A stretch of DNA of 64,000 bases, taken from Paenibacillus sp. J2TS4. GTDB lineage: Bacteria; Bacillota; Bacilli; Paenibacillales; NBRC-103111. The stretch spans positions 53,969-117,968 of the forward strand of contig NZ_BOSH01000017.1 of the NCBI RefSeq assembly GCF_018403245.1, read 5' to 3'. Below are positions 1 to 8,076 of this stretch, piece after piece. The translations under genes were made by a program, and so were the position numbers. A model generated the notes under the pieces. The model was not told the origin of the DNA and did no database searches. It saw nothing but the letters and a program-made list of their open reading frames with translations. Position 1 is the first letter of the stretch. Every line of letters begins with the position of its first letter.

Positions 1-523
1 CCCATGCGGCAAATGCATTTTTAGGTGCAACTATGAAGAGTACTGAATTTTCTTCCTTTTTAAGATAGTAATATGCTAGTGCCTCCGTAGTTTTCCCTGC
101 CCCTGGTACGGAAAATGTCGCCGCCGCAGGTAGTGAAGCTAACTTAGCCACATTTCTTAACTGGTGACTTGTCAGTTTTCGTTTAAATCCTACTTCACTT
201 AATTTATTTAAAATTTCTTCCTCTGAAACTGGACTAACGCGATCAATCTCTTTAAATTTTGAGCGTTTGGTATTGGCTATAACTAGAAGTTCTTTGGCTC
301 TAGGTGAAAATTCTATACGAAGGTGATATTTAACAGCTACTAGTCGAATTGATCTTCTAACCGATAAGAATACCCACCATGGCATCGAGAGGCTTTGATC
401 ACTAAATATGTTGATATCGCCCCGCTCTTGGCAGACTCGCCTGATTTCCCCCCAAGCTAAAGACTCTTCTTCCATAGACAAATGAGCACTATGTGAATCC
501 TCCAGATATTCAATGAATAACAT
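1..523 (-). CDS. N-terminal part of an SF2-type (SNF2/DEAD-like) helicase, cut by the window edge
   Basis: An open frame reads from ATG at 523 leftward off the window, giving about 174 residues. The first ~125 residues match nothing I recognise. They are followed by a stretch (LTSHQLRNVAKLA) that looks like the helicase region preceding motif I, and then a clear Walker A, SVPGAGKTTEALAYY, with a following beta strand (VLFIVAPKNAFAAW) typical of motif Ia of SF2 helicases. The ATG overlaps the stop of the ParB-like gene by one base (TAATG), so the two are translationally coupled and probably work together. The DNA is visibly more AT-rich than the rest of the window. The helicase assignment rests on the P-loop and its surroundings; the motifs that would fix the subfamily lie outside the window. 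Confidence 0.72.
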   Translation of the reverse strand, partial: MLFIEYLEDSHSAHLSMEEESLAWGEIRRVCQERGDINIFSDQSLSMPWWVFLSVRRSIRLVAVKYHLRIEFSPRAKELLVIANTKRSKFKEIDRVSPVSEEEILNKLSEVGFKRKLTSHQLRNVAKLASLPAAATFSVPGAGKTTEALAYYYLKKEENSVLFIVAPKNAFAAW

Positions 524-1776
524 TAATTTAGCAACTCCCTCAGTTTTTCAATCGATACTTTCAACTCATCAAGCTGAGATAATATCCCTGTTGTATCTGT
601 TTCATTGCTAAATCCAACTATTGCATTTTTCATTGCTGTATTAGCCTTATTAATTTGGGATAAAACGAATTTCTTATTTTTAATTTCTCTTTCAGTTTCT
701 TTCTGTTCTCTGATAACATCATCCACAACTTCAATAACACGTTCATTATTGTCTTTTTCACTCAGTGCAATAATTAAAGATTCTAGTTCACTCTGCTCAT
801 CATCAAGTAATTCTATATCATCATCAGTTTCAATATTTCCGTTAATCTCTAATTCGTTTTGCAGGACGGTAATAATTTTATCAAGATTATCTTCGACAGC
901 AGGGATTGCTCCCCAAAGTCTCCCCGATTCAGTTGGATTCGATAATAAAGTATAAGCAATAGAAGTAAATACTGTCTTCTTGTCAGGATCCTTTACCTTG
1001 TTTCTAGATTTTTTAAGCTGTTTGAAAGCGAACTCTTGCTTATTGACTTGCTCGTATTGTTTTGACTTTCCCTGGCTCTCCAAGTACATATCTACATGGT
1101 GAAGAGTATCAAGAATATCTTCTATTTGAGAGTTTGACTTTCCGTATATTGATGCAAGTCTATCTATAGTATACCCATGTTTTGTGTGCCTGTTTCTCAA
1201 CATACACGCTTCGGATATCCAATTATAATCAGCCCTAATATCAGTATCAATTTGCAAGCGGGCCTCTAATTCATCAATATCCTTTTCTTCACATGGATCT
1301 AATATAATAACTTCAATGTGTTGAAACTTGTGATACTTGTTTTCATCTTCATTTAATAGTTCTCTAAATGTACAAAGACGGCGATTTCCATTAACAACAA
1401 AACCAGTATGAGTCAAAATTAAAGGTTCAACTTGATCTTTTTCTCTAAAAAATTTAATTATATTTTTTTCGTTCGATCCTAATAATTCCTTTAATAATGT
1501 ATGTTGTATCTCTTGAGCTTCAACATTCTCCTCATCTCGTTCAAAAAAATCGGATGGGTATGAAGAACTGTTTTTAGAAAGAAAACTCTCCTGCGATGCC
1601 TGTGTTCTTCCATTTGCCAATCTATATTTAGGAAGCCCTACAGGAATCTTGTGTATGGTATAGAACTGTCGTTCATTTTGAAATACAAGTGGGAACTTAG
1701 GCTTTTTGGGATCATCGATTCTTCTTAATTCTTCAAGGTAGCTAACTCTTTTGGGTAACGGCCATCCGAATTCCAT
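523..1776 (-). CDS. ParB/Srx-like domain protein of an AT-rich three-gene cassette
   Basis: About 417 residues. The start at 1776 is chosen because AGAGGAGG sits 7 bases upstream; an earlier in-frame ATG at 1803 lies before that site. Residues ~110-160 hold a ParB-N/sulfiredoxin-like signature: an effect such as VEPLILTHTGFVVNGNRRL, with GNRR in place of the GERR of chromosomal ParB, then an HTH-like helical middle (TIDRLASIYGKSNSQIEDIL, ~210-230) as in ParB. The C-terminal ~150 residues are acidic and then coiled-coil-like, ending in leucine-rich helices. It sits 13 bases after the 151-residue nuclease-like gene and overlaps the helicase start. ParB-fold domains in phage-defence and DNA-modification loci can act as nucleotide-dependent switches or nucleases; which applies here is not visible. 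Confidence 0.62.
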   Translation of the reverse strand: MEFGWPLPKRVSYLEELRRIDDPKKPKFPLVFQNERQFYTIHKIPVGLPKYRLANGRTQASQESFLSKNSSSYPSDFFERDEENVEAQEIQHTLLKELLGSNEKNIIKFFREKDQVEPLILTHTGFVVNGNRRLCTFRELLNEDENKYHKFQHIEVIILDPCEEKDIDELEARLQIDTDIRADYNWISEACMLRNRHTKHGYTIDRLASIYGKSNSQIEDILDTLHHVDMYLESQGKSKQYEQVNKQEFAFKQLKKSRNKVKDPDKKTVFTSIAYTLLSNPTESGRLWGAIPAVEDNLDKIITVLQNELEINGNIETDDDIELLDDEQSELESLIIALSEKDNNERVIEVVDDVIREQKETEREIKNKKFVLSQINKANTAMKNAIVGFSNETDTTGILSQLDELKVSIEKLRELLN

Positions 1777-1789
1777 AGTAATTCCTCCT

Positions 1790-2245
1790 CTATTCAATTC
1801 CAATAATTAGTATGGGTATTGTTATAATGTGCTTATATAAGTTTAGTTCCTCAACGAGACGTTCAAAATTCACAATGTTACTCCCCATTTTTAAAGATGC
1901 ATTTTTGGTCGGGAGTATATAAATTGCAGATGATGCTTTATCTTTAATATATAAAGACTGCAATTTTAAAATATCGGCATAAAACCTACTAACATTTCCT
2001 GTTTGAAGACAAAGCCCTATATCCCCTTTCATTGAAGTTATTGTAATATCATTACTAGAGTCAATCCTGGTTTTATCTGACCACACCAAATTAAACAGCA
2101 ATTCTAAAACGATTTTTCTTAGCTTTGTCGCTGATCCTTTTCTTACTTCAAACAAAGTATCTTTTAATGCCAAAATAATAGGTTCAACGATTTCAGATGG
2201 TATAGCTTGATCACCAAAATGGTGTGATGAAATAACTAGTCTCAA
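1790..2245 (-). CDS. small protein with BglII-like PD-(D/E)XK features (putative nuclease)
   Basis: 151 residues, first gene of the cassette. The opening strand (MRLVISSHHFG) and the central block around residues 85-115 (GDIGLCLQTGN, then RFYADILKLQSLYIKDKA and a strand AIYILPTKN) resemble the core of BglII/BamHI-type endonucleases: an acidic residue, five residues later a Gln two before GN, a helix, then a strand. R.BglII itself uses Gln where most family members use Lys. The match is by pattern only, and the canonical Glu-x-Lys is absent, so an inactive or binding-only member is possible. Upstream is AT-rich DNA with GGAGG about 6 bases before the start. The order nuclease-like, ParB-like, helicase looks like a single functional unit. 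Confidence 0.5.
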   Translation of the reverse strand: MRLVISSHHFGDQAIPSEIVEPIILALKDTLFEVRKGSATKLRKIVLELLFNLVWSDKTRIDSSNDITITSMKGDIGLCLQTGNVSRFYADILKLQSLYIKDKASSAIYILPTKNASLKMGSNIVNFERLVEELNLYKHIITIPILIIGIE

Positions 2246-2608
2246 GTGGTTTCCTCCTGTGCTTGTATCTCTATAGCAACTTAAGGCCTATTTCTATAGT
2301 TATATAAATTTACAGGGTATACCAATATGCTACAACAATAAAAAGATGGGAACAACCATTGGTGACAAATATATTGAAGGAGATTACTTTTTGTAACGTG
2401 AATTGGGAGTGAATTTGTCAAATTCAATAAATCTCCTCGCCGTACCTCCGCAATTATTAGTCAATCCGCATATGATTCTATGAATTACATTTTCAAGCGA
2501 GTGATTTACACCAACTCAATCCTTACTTATATCATATATCGTTATTTTCTCGAAATTGTAACGTAACCAAAAAAGCTGACCCCGAAGGCTCAGCATTCAT
2601 TAACTATT
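2246..2608. other. AT-rich intergenic region upstream of the nuclease/ParB/helicase cassette
   Basis: No open frame of note on either strand. It must hold the promoter of the leftward cassette; nothing matches a consensus sigma-A promoter strongly. A clear terminator for the neighbouring leftward pair lies at its right end (2568-2594). Base composition shifts here: AT-rich to the left, roughly balanced to the right, which marks a likely junction between pieces of different origin. Confidence 0.5.
2568..2594 (-). terminator. rho-independent terminator after the tail-anchored protein gene
   Basis: On the minus strand GCTGAGCC, a TTCG tetraloop and GGGTCAGC form an 8-pair stem followed by six T. 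It lies 15 bases after the stop at 2609, and would insulate the two-gene set to its right from the AT-rich cassette to its left. Confidence 0.85.
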
Positions 2609-3130
2609 CTATTTGAGAAAGAAGAAAATCAACATAGATAAGAATGCAACAATGGCAACCCATATACCCAACCTTCCGGCCACAGGTTTTTCCCGCGATC
2701 TCCGAGTGTCGCGAATCATCTGCACCTGTTCGTACAGGAATTCAATGTGGGATGCTGTTCGCGTATGTACTCCCTTTGCTTTGTCCAGTTCATCCAGAAT
2801 TTCATCCATTACAGCGATGTTTTGAGCATGGTATACGGCCAGTGTCAGAACAAGCTTGATTGTCGTCTGCTGAGCTTGCGTTAAATCTCTCATGAGCGTA
2901 ATCAATTCTCGGTTCGTGGAGCCAGTGATTGAACCAACAACGCGACCAACCACGCCTTGATTCTCCAAACGGTCTAGCCGATGCTCTATGGAAGAAAGTT
3001 GCGAGAGCGATTGTTGTACGATGGCTTTTACCTGAGTCTGATCAACCAGTCTTGGATTTTCTTGTACGGCTTCGTTTATTTGCCTTTGATTTGGAAGCCT
3101 AATCATATCTTTTTGCTCATTTAACTCCAT
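2609..3130 (-). CDS. tail-anchored coiled-coil membrane protein, unknown function
   Basis: 173 residues. Predominantly helical and charged, with heptad-like stretches at ~35-60 (QSLSQLSSIEHRLDRLENQ) and ~95-140, then one hydrophobic C-terminal segment (GIWVAIVAFLSMLIFFFLK, ~154-172), so the bulk would face the cytoplasm with the tail in the membrane. The start at 3130 has GGAGG 9 bases upstream, located inside the last codons of the preceding gene; the two frames overlap by 10 bases. I recognise no family. The tight coupling suggests it is the partner, regulator or membrane tether of the restriction-fold protein encoded upstream. Confidence 0.75.
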   Translation of the reverse strand: MELNEQKDMIRLPNQRQINEAVQENPRLVDQTQVKAIVQQSLSQLSSIEHRLDRLENQGVVGRVVGSITGSTNRELITLMRDLTQAQQTTIKLVLTLAVYHAQNIAVMDEILDELDKAKGVHTRTASHIEFLYEQVQMIRDTRRSREKPVAGRLGIWVAIVAFLSMLIFFFLK

Positions 3131-4449
3131 CTGTTACCGCCTCCTTTCATGCGATCTCGCAAGCTGTCAAAACGGGATAGAATGCTGTCTGCATGCTGGC
3201 TATAATCAATCCGCATACCGTTGTTGCTGTCCCGCTCCACCCTGTTGTAGATGGTATCGGCCTGCATTCGGTCAGCACTCATGTCATCTACAGTCGAGAC
3301 GGCCCTTGCCAATGCTCGTCCGTTCACCTCGGTGAGTTGAGCGACATAGACCGTGCCGCCCGCTAACAGTTGGACATTAGCGTGGACAGCTTTGGTTGAA
3401 GTTAGAACCTCTCCAAACATGCCGTCATCGTATGCCTCATCCATTAAGCGGCGGAGCGATGTGCCGACTACAAACCCAATACCGAAACCGATGATACCGC
3501 CCGGAATGAAAAGCGATAAACCAGCCAATGCTCCGCCCGTAATAGCCCCCTTTACTCCATCTTTAGCAATCTTCCTTTTCATCTCATCAAGTGTGATTTT
3601 TCCGCTTTTATATTGCATATACGTCAGTAAGCTGGATATGCCAACAGAAATAACCGCTCCAATAGCCGCTCCGCCAATGACTTTTTCAGCAACTGCACCC
3701 GGCGTCATGCTGACGGCCAGTTGTTCATTCAGAACTTTACTGCTCAGTTCCTGTGCTGAGCTCTGATTATCTTGGAGGGTTCCCATGACCTTCGTAGGAT
3801 TCGGAATCCCCATTTCGTGAGCACGATCAATCAGTTCCTGCGGCCCCACAAGTACAGTTGTAGACTTGTAATGGTCATTGTTAAGGAAGTCCTTTATCGT
3901 GCTGTTAATACTGTCTGCCGAACGAAGAGTTTTGACTTGATATTCCCTGATAATTTCTCCCGTCAAACGGTTCACTTCAATCGCATCTATGCCAGGGGTA
4001 TTGCTGATGATTCTGCCATCCGCATTACGAGGGAAATCGATTTTCGTAAAGAGACTGCGGATACTGCCTTGCATTTCGCGAATGAAATCTACTTCTCCAG
4101 CGGCGTCCCCTTGAATTTTGCTAAGTGCATTTGCCGCGGCGTTGTTGCTTCCCTGTAATTGTTCTGCAAGCCACTCTTTGAAACCATCGACCGTTTTGAA
4201 TGCTTCTACATTCGGGAATTTTTCTTGCAACGTCTGAGCAATCTGCACTTCTCGGACAAAGGCATCGGTGCCTTCAAATACGCCCGGGATACCGTTTATG
4301 GCCACTTCATAGGTGGGAATCGTTGTAGACATATTCATGAAATTGGAGATGCCTTTTTCAGAAAGATTGTAGTGGAGATGCCGAACACCAACAGTGCTCA
4401 TGATACTGTGGTCTCTTCGGCATTTTTTACAATAATAGCTGTTGTTCAA
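3121..4449 (-). CDS. zinc-ribbon / restriction-fold / glycine-zipper membrane protein, putative toxin or defence effector
   Basis: About 442 residues. Start taken as TTG at 4449, 7 bases after GGGAGGG. Order of features: a short CxxC knuckle (CKKCRRDHS, residues 6-14); a helical region; at ~145-200 a block with Asp (PGIDAIEV), then TGEIIREYQVK and a helix, which fits the PD-(D/E)XK core with Gln-x-Lys; at ~250-335 alternating Gly/Ala-rich hydrophobic stretches (VIGGAAIGAVISVGISSLL and GAITGGALAGLSLFIPGG) typical of glycine-zipper membrane-active segments; then a hydrophilic tail. No signal peptide. Nuclease plus glycine zipper in one chain, followed by a tail-anchored protein, suggests membrane-associated DNA cleavage. 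All assignments are from motifs, not a search. Confidence 0.6.
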   Translation of the reverse strand: MNNSYYCKKCRRDHSIMSTVGVRHLHYNLSEKGISNFMNMSTTIPTYEVAINGIPGVFEGTDAFVREVQIAQTLQEKFPNVEAFKTVDGFKEWLAEQLQGSNNAAANALSKIQGDAAGEVDFIREMQGSIRSLFTKIDFPRNADGRIISNTPGIDAIEVNRLTGEIIREYQVKTLRSADSINSTIKDFLNNDHYKSTTVLVGPQELIDRAHEMGIPNPTKVMGTLQDNQSSAQELSSKVLNEQLAVSMTPGAVAEKVIGGAAIGAVISVGISSLLTYMQYKSGKITLDEMKRKIAKDGVKGAITGGALAGLSLFIPGGIIGFGIGFVVGTSLRRLMDEAYDDGMFGEVLTSTKAVHANVQLLAGGTVYVAQLTEVNGRALARAVSTVDDMSADRMQADTIYNRVERDSNNGMRIDYSQHADSILSRFDSLRDRMKGGGNRWS

Positions 4450-4479
4450 ATCTTGTCCCTCCCTGAGGTAAACATACAA

Positions 4480-4500
4480 CAAAGGGAGCACTGGGCTCCC
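4480..4500 (-). terminator. short terminator after the S-layer-domain gene
   Basis: GGGAGC-CCAGT-GCTCCC followed by TTTGTTG on the minus strand, 19 bases past the stop at 4519. The T run is interrupted, so it may be leaky. Confidence 0.55.
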
Positions 4501-4518
4501 GTTCGCTAATGATCTTTT

Positions 4519-6279
4519 TTACAGATTGATTCGGCGAATTGCTTTGTTGTCATCGTCGTACACAATGACGTTGCCGTTGCTATCAAAGTCCACATGCATG
4601 ATTTTCTTAATCGGATTGCCGTCATTGTAGACCAAGTCATTCCCGTTTATGAACGTAGTCAGCTTTCCATCTGTAGTCAGCTCATAAATCGTTGCACCGT
4701 TTGATACATAGAACTTGCCGTTATGCGATGTGACGGTATCGAATTTCATATTTCCGAAAGAGATAATCGAATCCACTTTTCGAGGATACAGTTTTATTCT
4801 GCTTAATTCTTTATAGGCGGTATGAAAGGTATACAGGCTGTCTGGTGTCACGATGGCATCTACAATCGCTTCATTAAACCAGCTCAGGTTTGCTCCTGTC
4901 CCATCTTTGGAGTTGGCAATCACTTCTGCTTCTTTTCCCAAATTGCCCTCAAAAATCATACTGGAACTAAGAGTCACATTATGACCCCCAAAGATCACCG
5001 CACCCTGATCGGAGAATCTCATAAATTTACTCCAATGAAGCTGAGGGGCGAAGGAGAATGTAGCTAATTGAACATCAGAGCTAATATCATGAATAGTACT
5101 GAAATAATCGCCAAAACAGCTGTTGTCAGGTGTGATATCTACCGAACATCTCGTTCCCCAAAGGTACAACTTGTTATTTGCAGGATTGAATCCCAACAGA
5201 TTTGGTGTAAATGCAGTGTGATCGTAATGTGTCACGGTAGTGCCATCTTGATGGTTCCAGTCAAATTCTGCATTCATCGTTTTGAACGTCTCTACAGTGC
5301 CGTTTGAGTTATTGAATTTCCGAACCTTTTTTATTTTGGTGTCCAGAAAGAAGATGTTATTGCTGTTATCAATCGCCATGCTGTCAACCTGATTGATTTT
5401 GGCTATCCTTACTGGCCCATCCACATCACCTTCTCCGTTCCCTCCAACAAGAGTATCCACACTAAATTTTTCTGTTGAAGACGGCTGTTGTGGCTGATTC
5501 GGTGATGAAGGGTTCGTCGTTTGATTCGGTTGCGGTTGCGTTGGCGTCGGTGTTTGGGTCGATGAATCGCCGCCTCCTACACCTTTATTGTCATTGCCGA
5601 ATTGGTAGGCACGCCATAGCATTACAGTAGCTTCTGCCCGGGTAACTGTTGCTTGCGGGCGGAAGGTTTCATCCGGGAAACCGGATACCAATCCATTTTC
5701 AACTGCGACGGCAACATAGTCTTTTGCTGATTCAGAAATACCAGCGTAATCCTTAAACATTGCTTCAATTGTACTGTGATCCGGTAAACGGTTAACATCG
5801 TACCCTTTTAGTTTAACGAGAGCGACGACAATATCTTCCCGCAGAGCTGGTGCAGATGGATTGAATATGTATTGCCCGTTTGCCGTACGATAACCTGTCA
5901 TGTAGTCTTTGACTGCTTCAACGAATGGCGAAGCCCAGTTTGTAACCGGGACATCTGAGAATGATGAGTAATTAACCTTCTTTGCTTGAATGCCGGATGC
6001 TGTCACCATGATTTTTGCGAATTCAGCTCTGCTGATTGTATTATTTGGACGAAACTTATTGTCAGGATAACCATCAATCACTTTCCTGCTGACCATTTCG
6101 GCAATATACTTATACGCCCAGTGGGTGGATTGCAGATCGGTGAATGACACGGTTGGCGTAGTGCTCGGTGTATCTTTCCATTCTTCCCCGTATTCAGGCA
6201 GTGCCGCTGATGCCGTTCCAATCAAATTGAACATTAATAATGCAGTAATAAGTAGTGTTACGAGTTTCCTCGTCAACAT
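4519..6279 (-). CDS. secreted protein with three SLH domains and a beta-propeller-like C-terminus
   Basis: 586 residues. Sec signal peptide (residues 1-25, cleavage after ASA). Three S-layer homology repeats at ~45-90, ~105-150 and ~165-215, with the family hallmarks SHWAYKYIAEM, DGYPDNKFRPNNTISRAEFAKIM and SGFPDETFRPQATVTRAEA; these anchor proteins to pyruvylated secondary wall polymer. A Pro/Thr/Gln-rich linker (~225-265) leads to ~320 residues with repeated beta segments and phrases such as VDSMAIDNSNNIFFLDTK and MHVDFDSNGNVIVYDDDNK, resembling NHL/six-bladed propeller repeats. GGAGGAG lies 7 bases before ATG. Unusual cargo for a mobile element; it may be a surface lectin or binding protein. 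Transcribed towards the restriction-fold pair but separated from it by a terminator. Confidence 0.85.
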   Translation of the reverse strand: MLTRKLVTLLITALLMFNLIGTASAALPEYGEEWKDTPSTTPTVSFTDLQSTHWAYKYIAEMVSRKVIDGYPDNKFRPNNTISRAEFAKIMVTASGIQAKKVNYSSFSDVPVTNWASPFVEAVKDYMTGYRTANGQYIFNPSAPALREDIVVALVKLKGYDVNRLPDHSTIEAMFKDYAGISESAKDYVAVAVENGLVSGFPDETFRPQATVTRAEATVMLWRAYQFGNDNKGVGGGDSSTQTPTPTQPQPNQTTNPSSPNQPQQPSSTEKFSVDTLVGGNGEGDVDGPVRIAKINQVDSMAIDNSNNIFFLDTKIKKVRKFNNSNGTVETFKTMNAEFDWNHQDGTTVTHYDHTAFTPNLLGFNPANNKLYLWGTRCSVDITPDNSCFGDYFSTIHDISSDVQLATFSFAPQLHWSKFMRFSDQGAVIFGGHNVTLSSSMIFEGNLGKEAEVIANSKDGTGANLSWFNEAIVDAIVTPDSLYTFHTAYKELSRIKLYPRKVDSIISFGNMKFDTVTSHNGKFYVSNGATIYELTTDGKLTTFINGNDLVYNDGNPIKKIMHVDFDSNGNVIVYDDDNKAIRRINL

Positions 6280-6511
6280 GGGGCTTCTCCTCCTTTGACT
6301 ATCATAATTTTAGATTCTTCGAGTATTCTGAGAACAATATGTACTCTGCTTTGCCGTGGATGCCCTCCTTTGTTGAAGATTGTAGAATCTTGGAAGAATA
6401 CAGACAGGCCTATTATACTATAATTACCCTTATACGTTAAGTTATATTGTGTCACTATGATAGGATAAAAGTCTTGTCTTCAGTCTACTAATCTGAAGTA
6501 GAGGTGATGGC

Positions 6512-6874
6512 ATGGCGGAGTTTATAATAATGGTAGGTGAGCAAATCCGAAAGATACGGAAGCTCAAAGGAATGACACAAGAGCGGCTAGCGGAGCGATC
6601 CGGTCTTAGCTTCAGCTATATAAGCGACGTAGAAAGAGGCACTCGCAATATATCATTAGAATCTTTAGGTAAAATCATCAGTGCATTGGGTGTTAAACCC
6701 ATTCACCTGTTTCAGGATATAGATGAATTATCTGTACAGATTGGCAGTGATGAGATTCGAACCAAGATCGAGGATTTAAATGCATTATTGAGTGAACGCA
6801 ATGCTGATGAAGTGGACTTTGTGATAAAAATGGCCCGGGAGTTTCTGAACACGATTGATCGAAAGAAGCGATAA
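6512..6874 (+). CDS. XRE-family HTH repressor (SinR-like)
   Basis: 120 residues. N-terminal Xre/Cro-C1 helix-turn-helix at residues ~10-62 (IRKIRKLKGMTQERLAERS, then ERGTRNISLESLGKIISALG), typical of SinR-type or immunity-repressor proteins. The C-terminal half is helical and acidic, with no peptidase motif, so it is probably for dimerisation. Transcribed divergently from the SLH gene across ~230 bp. The gene is followed by a strong terminator at 6991-7036, so it is monocistronic. It may control the divergent SLH gene. Confidence 0.85.
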   Translation: MAEFIIMVGEQIRKIRKLKGMTQERLAERSGLSFSYISDVERGTRNISLESLGKIISALGVKPIHLFQDIDELSVQIGSDEIRTKIEDLNALLSERNADEVDFVIKMAREFLNTIDRKKR

Positions 6875-7217
6875 CGTTCAATTCTGATTATCGGCCCTTT
6901 ATGGGGGAAAATTACATACATTTTCGGGCGGTACCACCATCCCTTTTAACGAAGGGGTGGCCTGCCGTTTCATGCCCTACCCCTATTTATAAGGACTGCT
7001 TTCTGCTGTTGATACAGTAGATCGCAGTCCTTTTTACTATCCGCATCTTCCATATGTTGTTTGCTTCGGAGGTATCAAGCCACTGATAAACCGCCGCGAC
7101 AAGAATATAGCAATTTTTTGTTTAAGATTGCCCGCTCACATGTTGAGAGGGCTTATTGGCGTTGCGTGACAGAGATCAAGTCACCGGCAGTGAGATGATG
7201 CCGGACAAAGGAGATGA
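6875..7217. other. intergenic region after the XRE gene
   Basis: No convincing gene. It contains the inverted repeat CCATCCCTTTT / AAGGGGTGG at ~6940-6957 and the strong terminator listed separately. The last 150 bases presumably carry the promoter for the three small genes that follow. Confidence 0.5.
6991..7036 (+). terminator. terminator after the XRE gene
   Basis: AAGGACTGC (6991-6999) pairs perfectly with GCAGTCCTT (7024-7032); a smaller CTGCTGT/ACAGTAG pairing fills the loop, and a T run follows. Confidence 0.85.
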
Positions 7218-7442
7218 ATGCAGATGGTAGTCAAGAAAGGTTTGCCCGTGGAAATGCAGGAGCTGTTGAAGCAGTTGGTCATGAACGGAGGCATTCGCAT
7301 GGCCGGGACGGTGCTGTACACCTACTGCCGCCGAATGTACCAAGTCGATGATGAGACCGCCGCTCGCTGGATGGTCGCGTACTTTCAACGGGAATTCCCT
7401 CAGCAGTTACAACGGCATCGTGATCGCATTGCCAAGGCTTAA
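7218..7442 (+). CDS. small basic hypothetical protein
   Basis: 74 residues, no family recognised. Helical, with basic C-terminus (RHRDRIAKA) and the phrase DDETAARWMVAYFQREF. AAAGGAG lies 4 bases before ATG 7218 and 10 before an alternative ATG at 7224, so the start is uncertain by two codons. First of three tiny genes on the plus strand leading to radC, an arrangement common in integrative elements. Confidence 0.55.
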   Translation: MQMVVKKGLPVEMQELLKQLVMNGGIRMAGTVLYTYCRRMYQVDDETAARWMVAYFQREFPQQLQRHRDRIAKA

Positions 7443-7473
7443 TACAACTTTATTCAGAGAGGAAGATCAAACC

Positions 7474-7659
7474 ATGAATTATCAATCATTCAAGAGCAAC
7501 AGTTCCAAAGAGTATTTAGGGTTTTGTGAGCAGAAGGGATTCATCTACAGCGTGCAATTGGATGCCGGTCGATATGCTGTCGTCGCCTTGAATAACGGAC
7601 AAGTGACAACGCTGATCCAATTTGCTGTTCAACCATACGCAGTGCGGATGGAGGTTTAG
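7474..7659 (+). CDS. small hypothetical protein
   Basis: 61 residues, beginning at ATG 7474 with AGAGAGGAAG upstream; a longer in-frame extension into the preceding gene has no ribosome site and is not used. Sequence has beta-strand character (FIYSVQLDAGRYAVVALNNGQ). No family recognised; it follows the previous small gene by 31 bases and is probably cotranscribed. Confidence 0.55.
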   Translation: MNYQSFKSNSSKEYLGFCEQKGFIYSVQLDAGRYAVVALNNGQVTTLIQFAVQPYAVRMEV

Positions 7660-7784
7660 TTTATTCAACTTTTTGCAAATCAATTGTAGAAGCATTCGGT
7701 TCCTCCATAAGAACCGTACAGGTGGCCGCATCGTCATGAGACGACAGCAGGCTATTTTTATTGCCTTGAAGGGAGGTGAAGGGT

Positions 7785-7964
7785 ATGAAGACGATTCGTC
7801 ATTTGAAGGCTCAGAAGGCTCGCTTAAAAGCCATCATGCAGATGATGGACAGTGAAGCCAGTTTCGAATCAGAAGACGGGAGAAAGTATGCTCAGGCTCT
7901 TGTGAAGCTCGTCCTGATTAACATGCAGATCGAGGAAATAGAAAAAAAAGCCGCCCGCATATGA
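7785..7964 (+). CDS. small helical hypothetical protein
   Basis: 59 residues. Start at ATG 7785 is set by GGGAGG (7771-7776) 8 bases upstream. The product is a charged helical hairpin (HLKAQKARLKAIMQMMDSE, then QALVKLVLINMQIEEIEKK), possibly a coiled coil. No family recognised. Confidence 0.55.
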   Translation: MKTIRHLKAQKARLKAIMQMMDSEASFESEDGRKYAQALVKLVLINMQIEEIEKKAARI

Positions 7965-8024
7965 GGCGACTCAAAGAAAAACTACTTGTCATTATCTTAT
8001 CGAACAATATCATATTTCGCAATG

Positions 8025-8056
8025 GGAGAAGTCGAATCTGGCTTCTCCTATTTGTG
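8025..8056 (+). terminator. hairpin between small genes and radC
   Basis: GGAGAAG and CTTCTCC form a 7-pair stem with a T-rich, interrupted tail. A weak terminator or a processing site. Confidence 0.45.
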
Positions 8057-8076
8057 TTTACAGGAGGAAAAGTCTT

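Noticed and set aside
6920..6960. T-box-like GGTGGTACCGCC on the minus strand
   Set aside because: No specifier stem, no terminator in that direction, and only the antisense of the XRE gene downstream.
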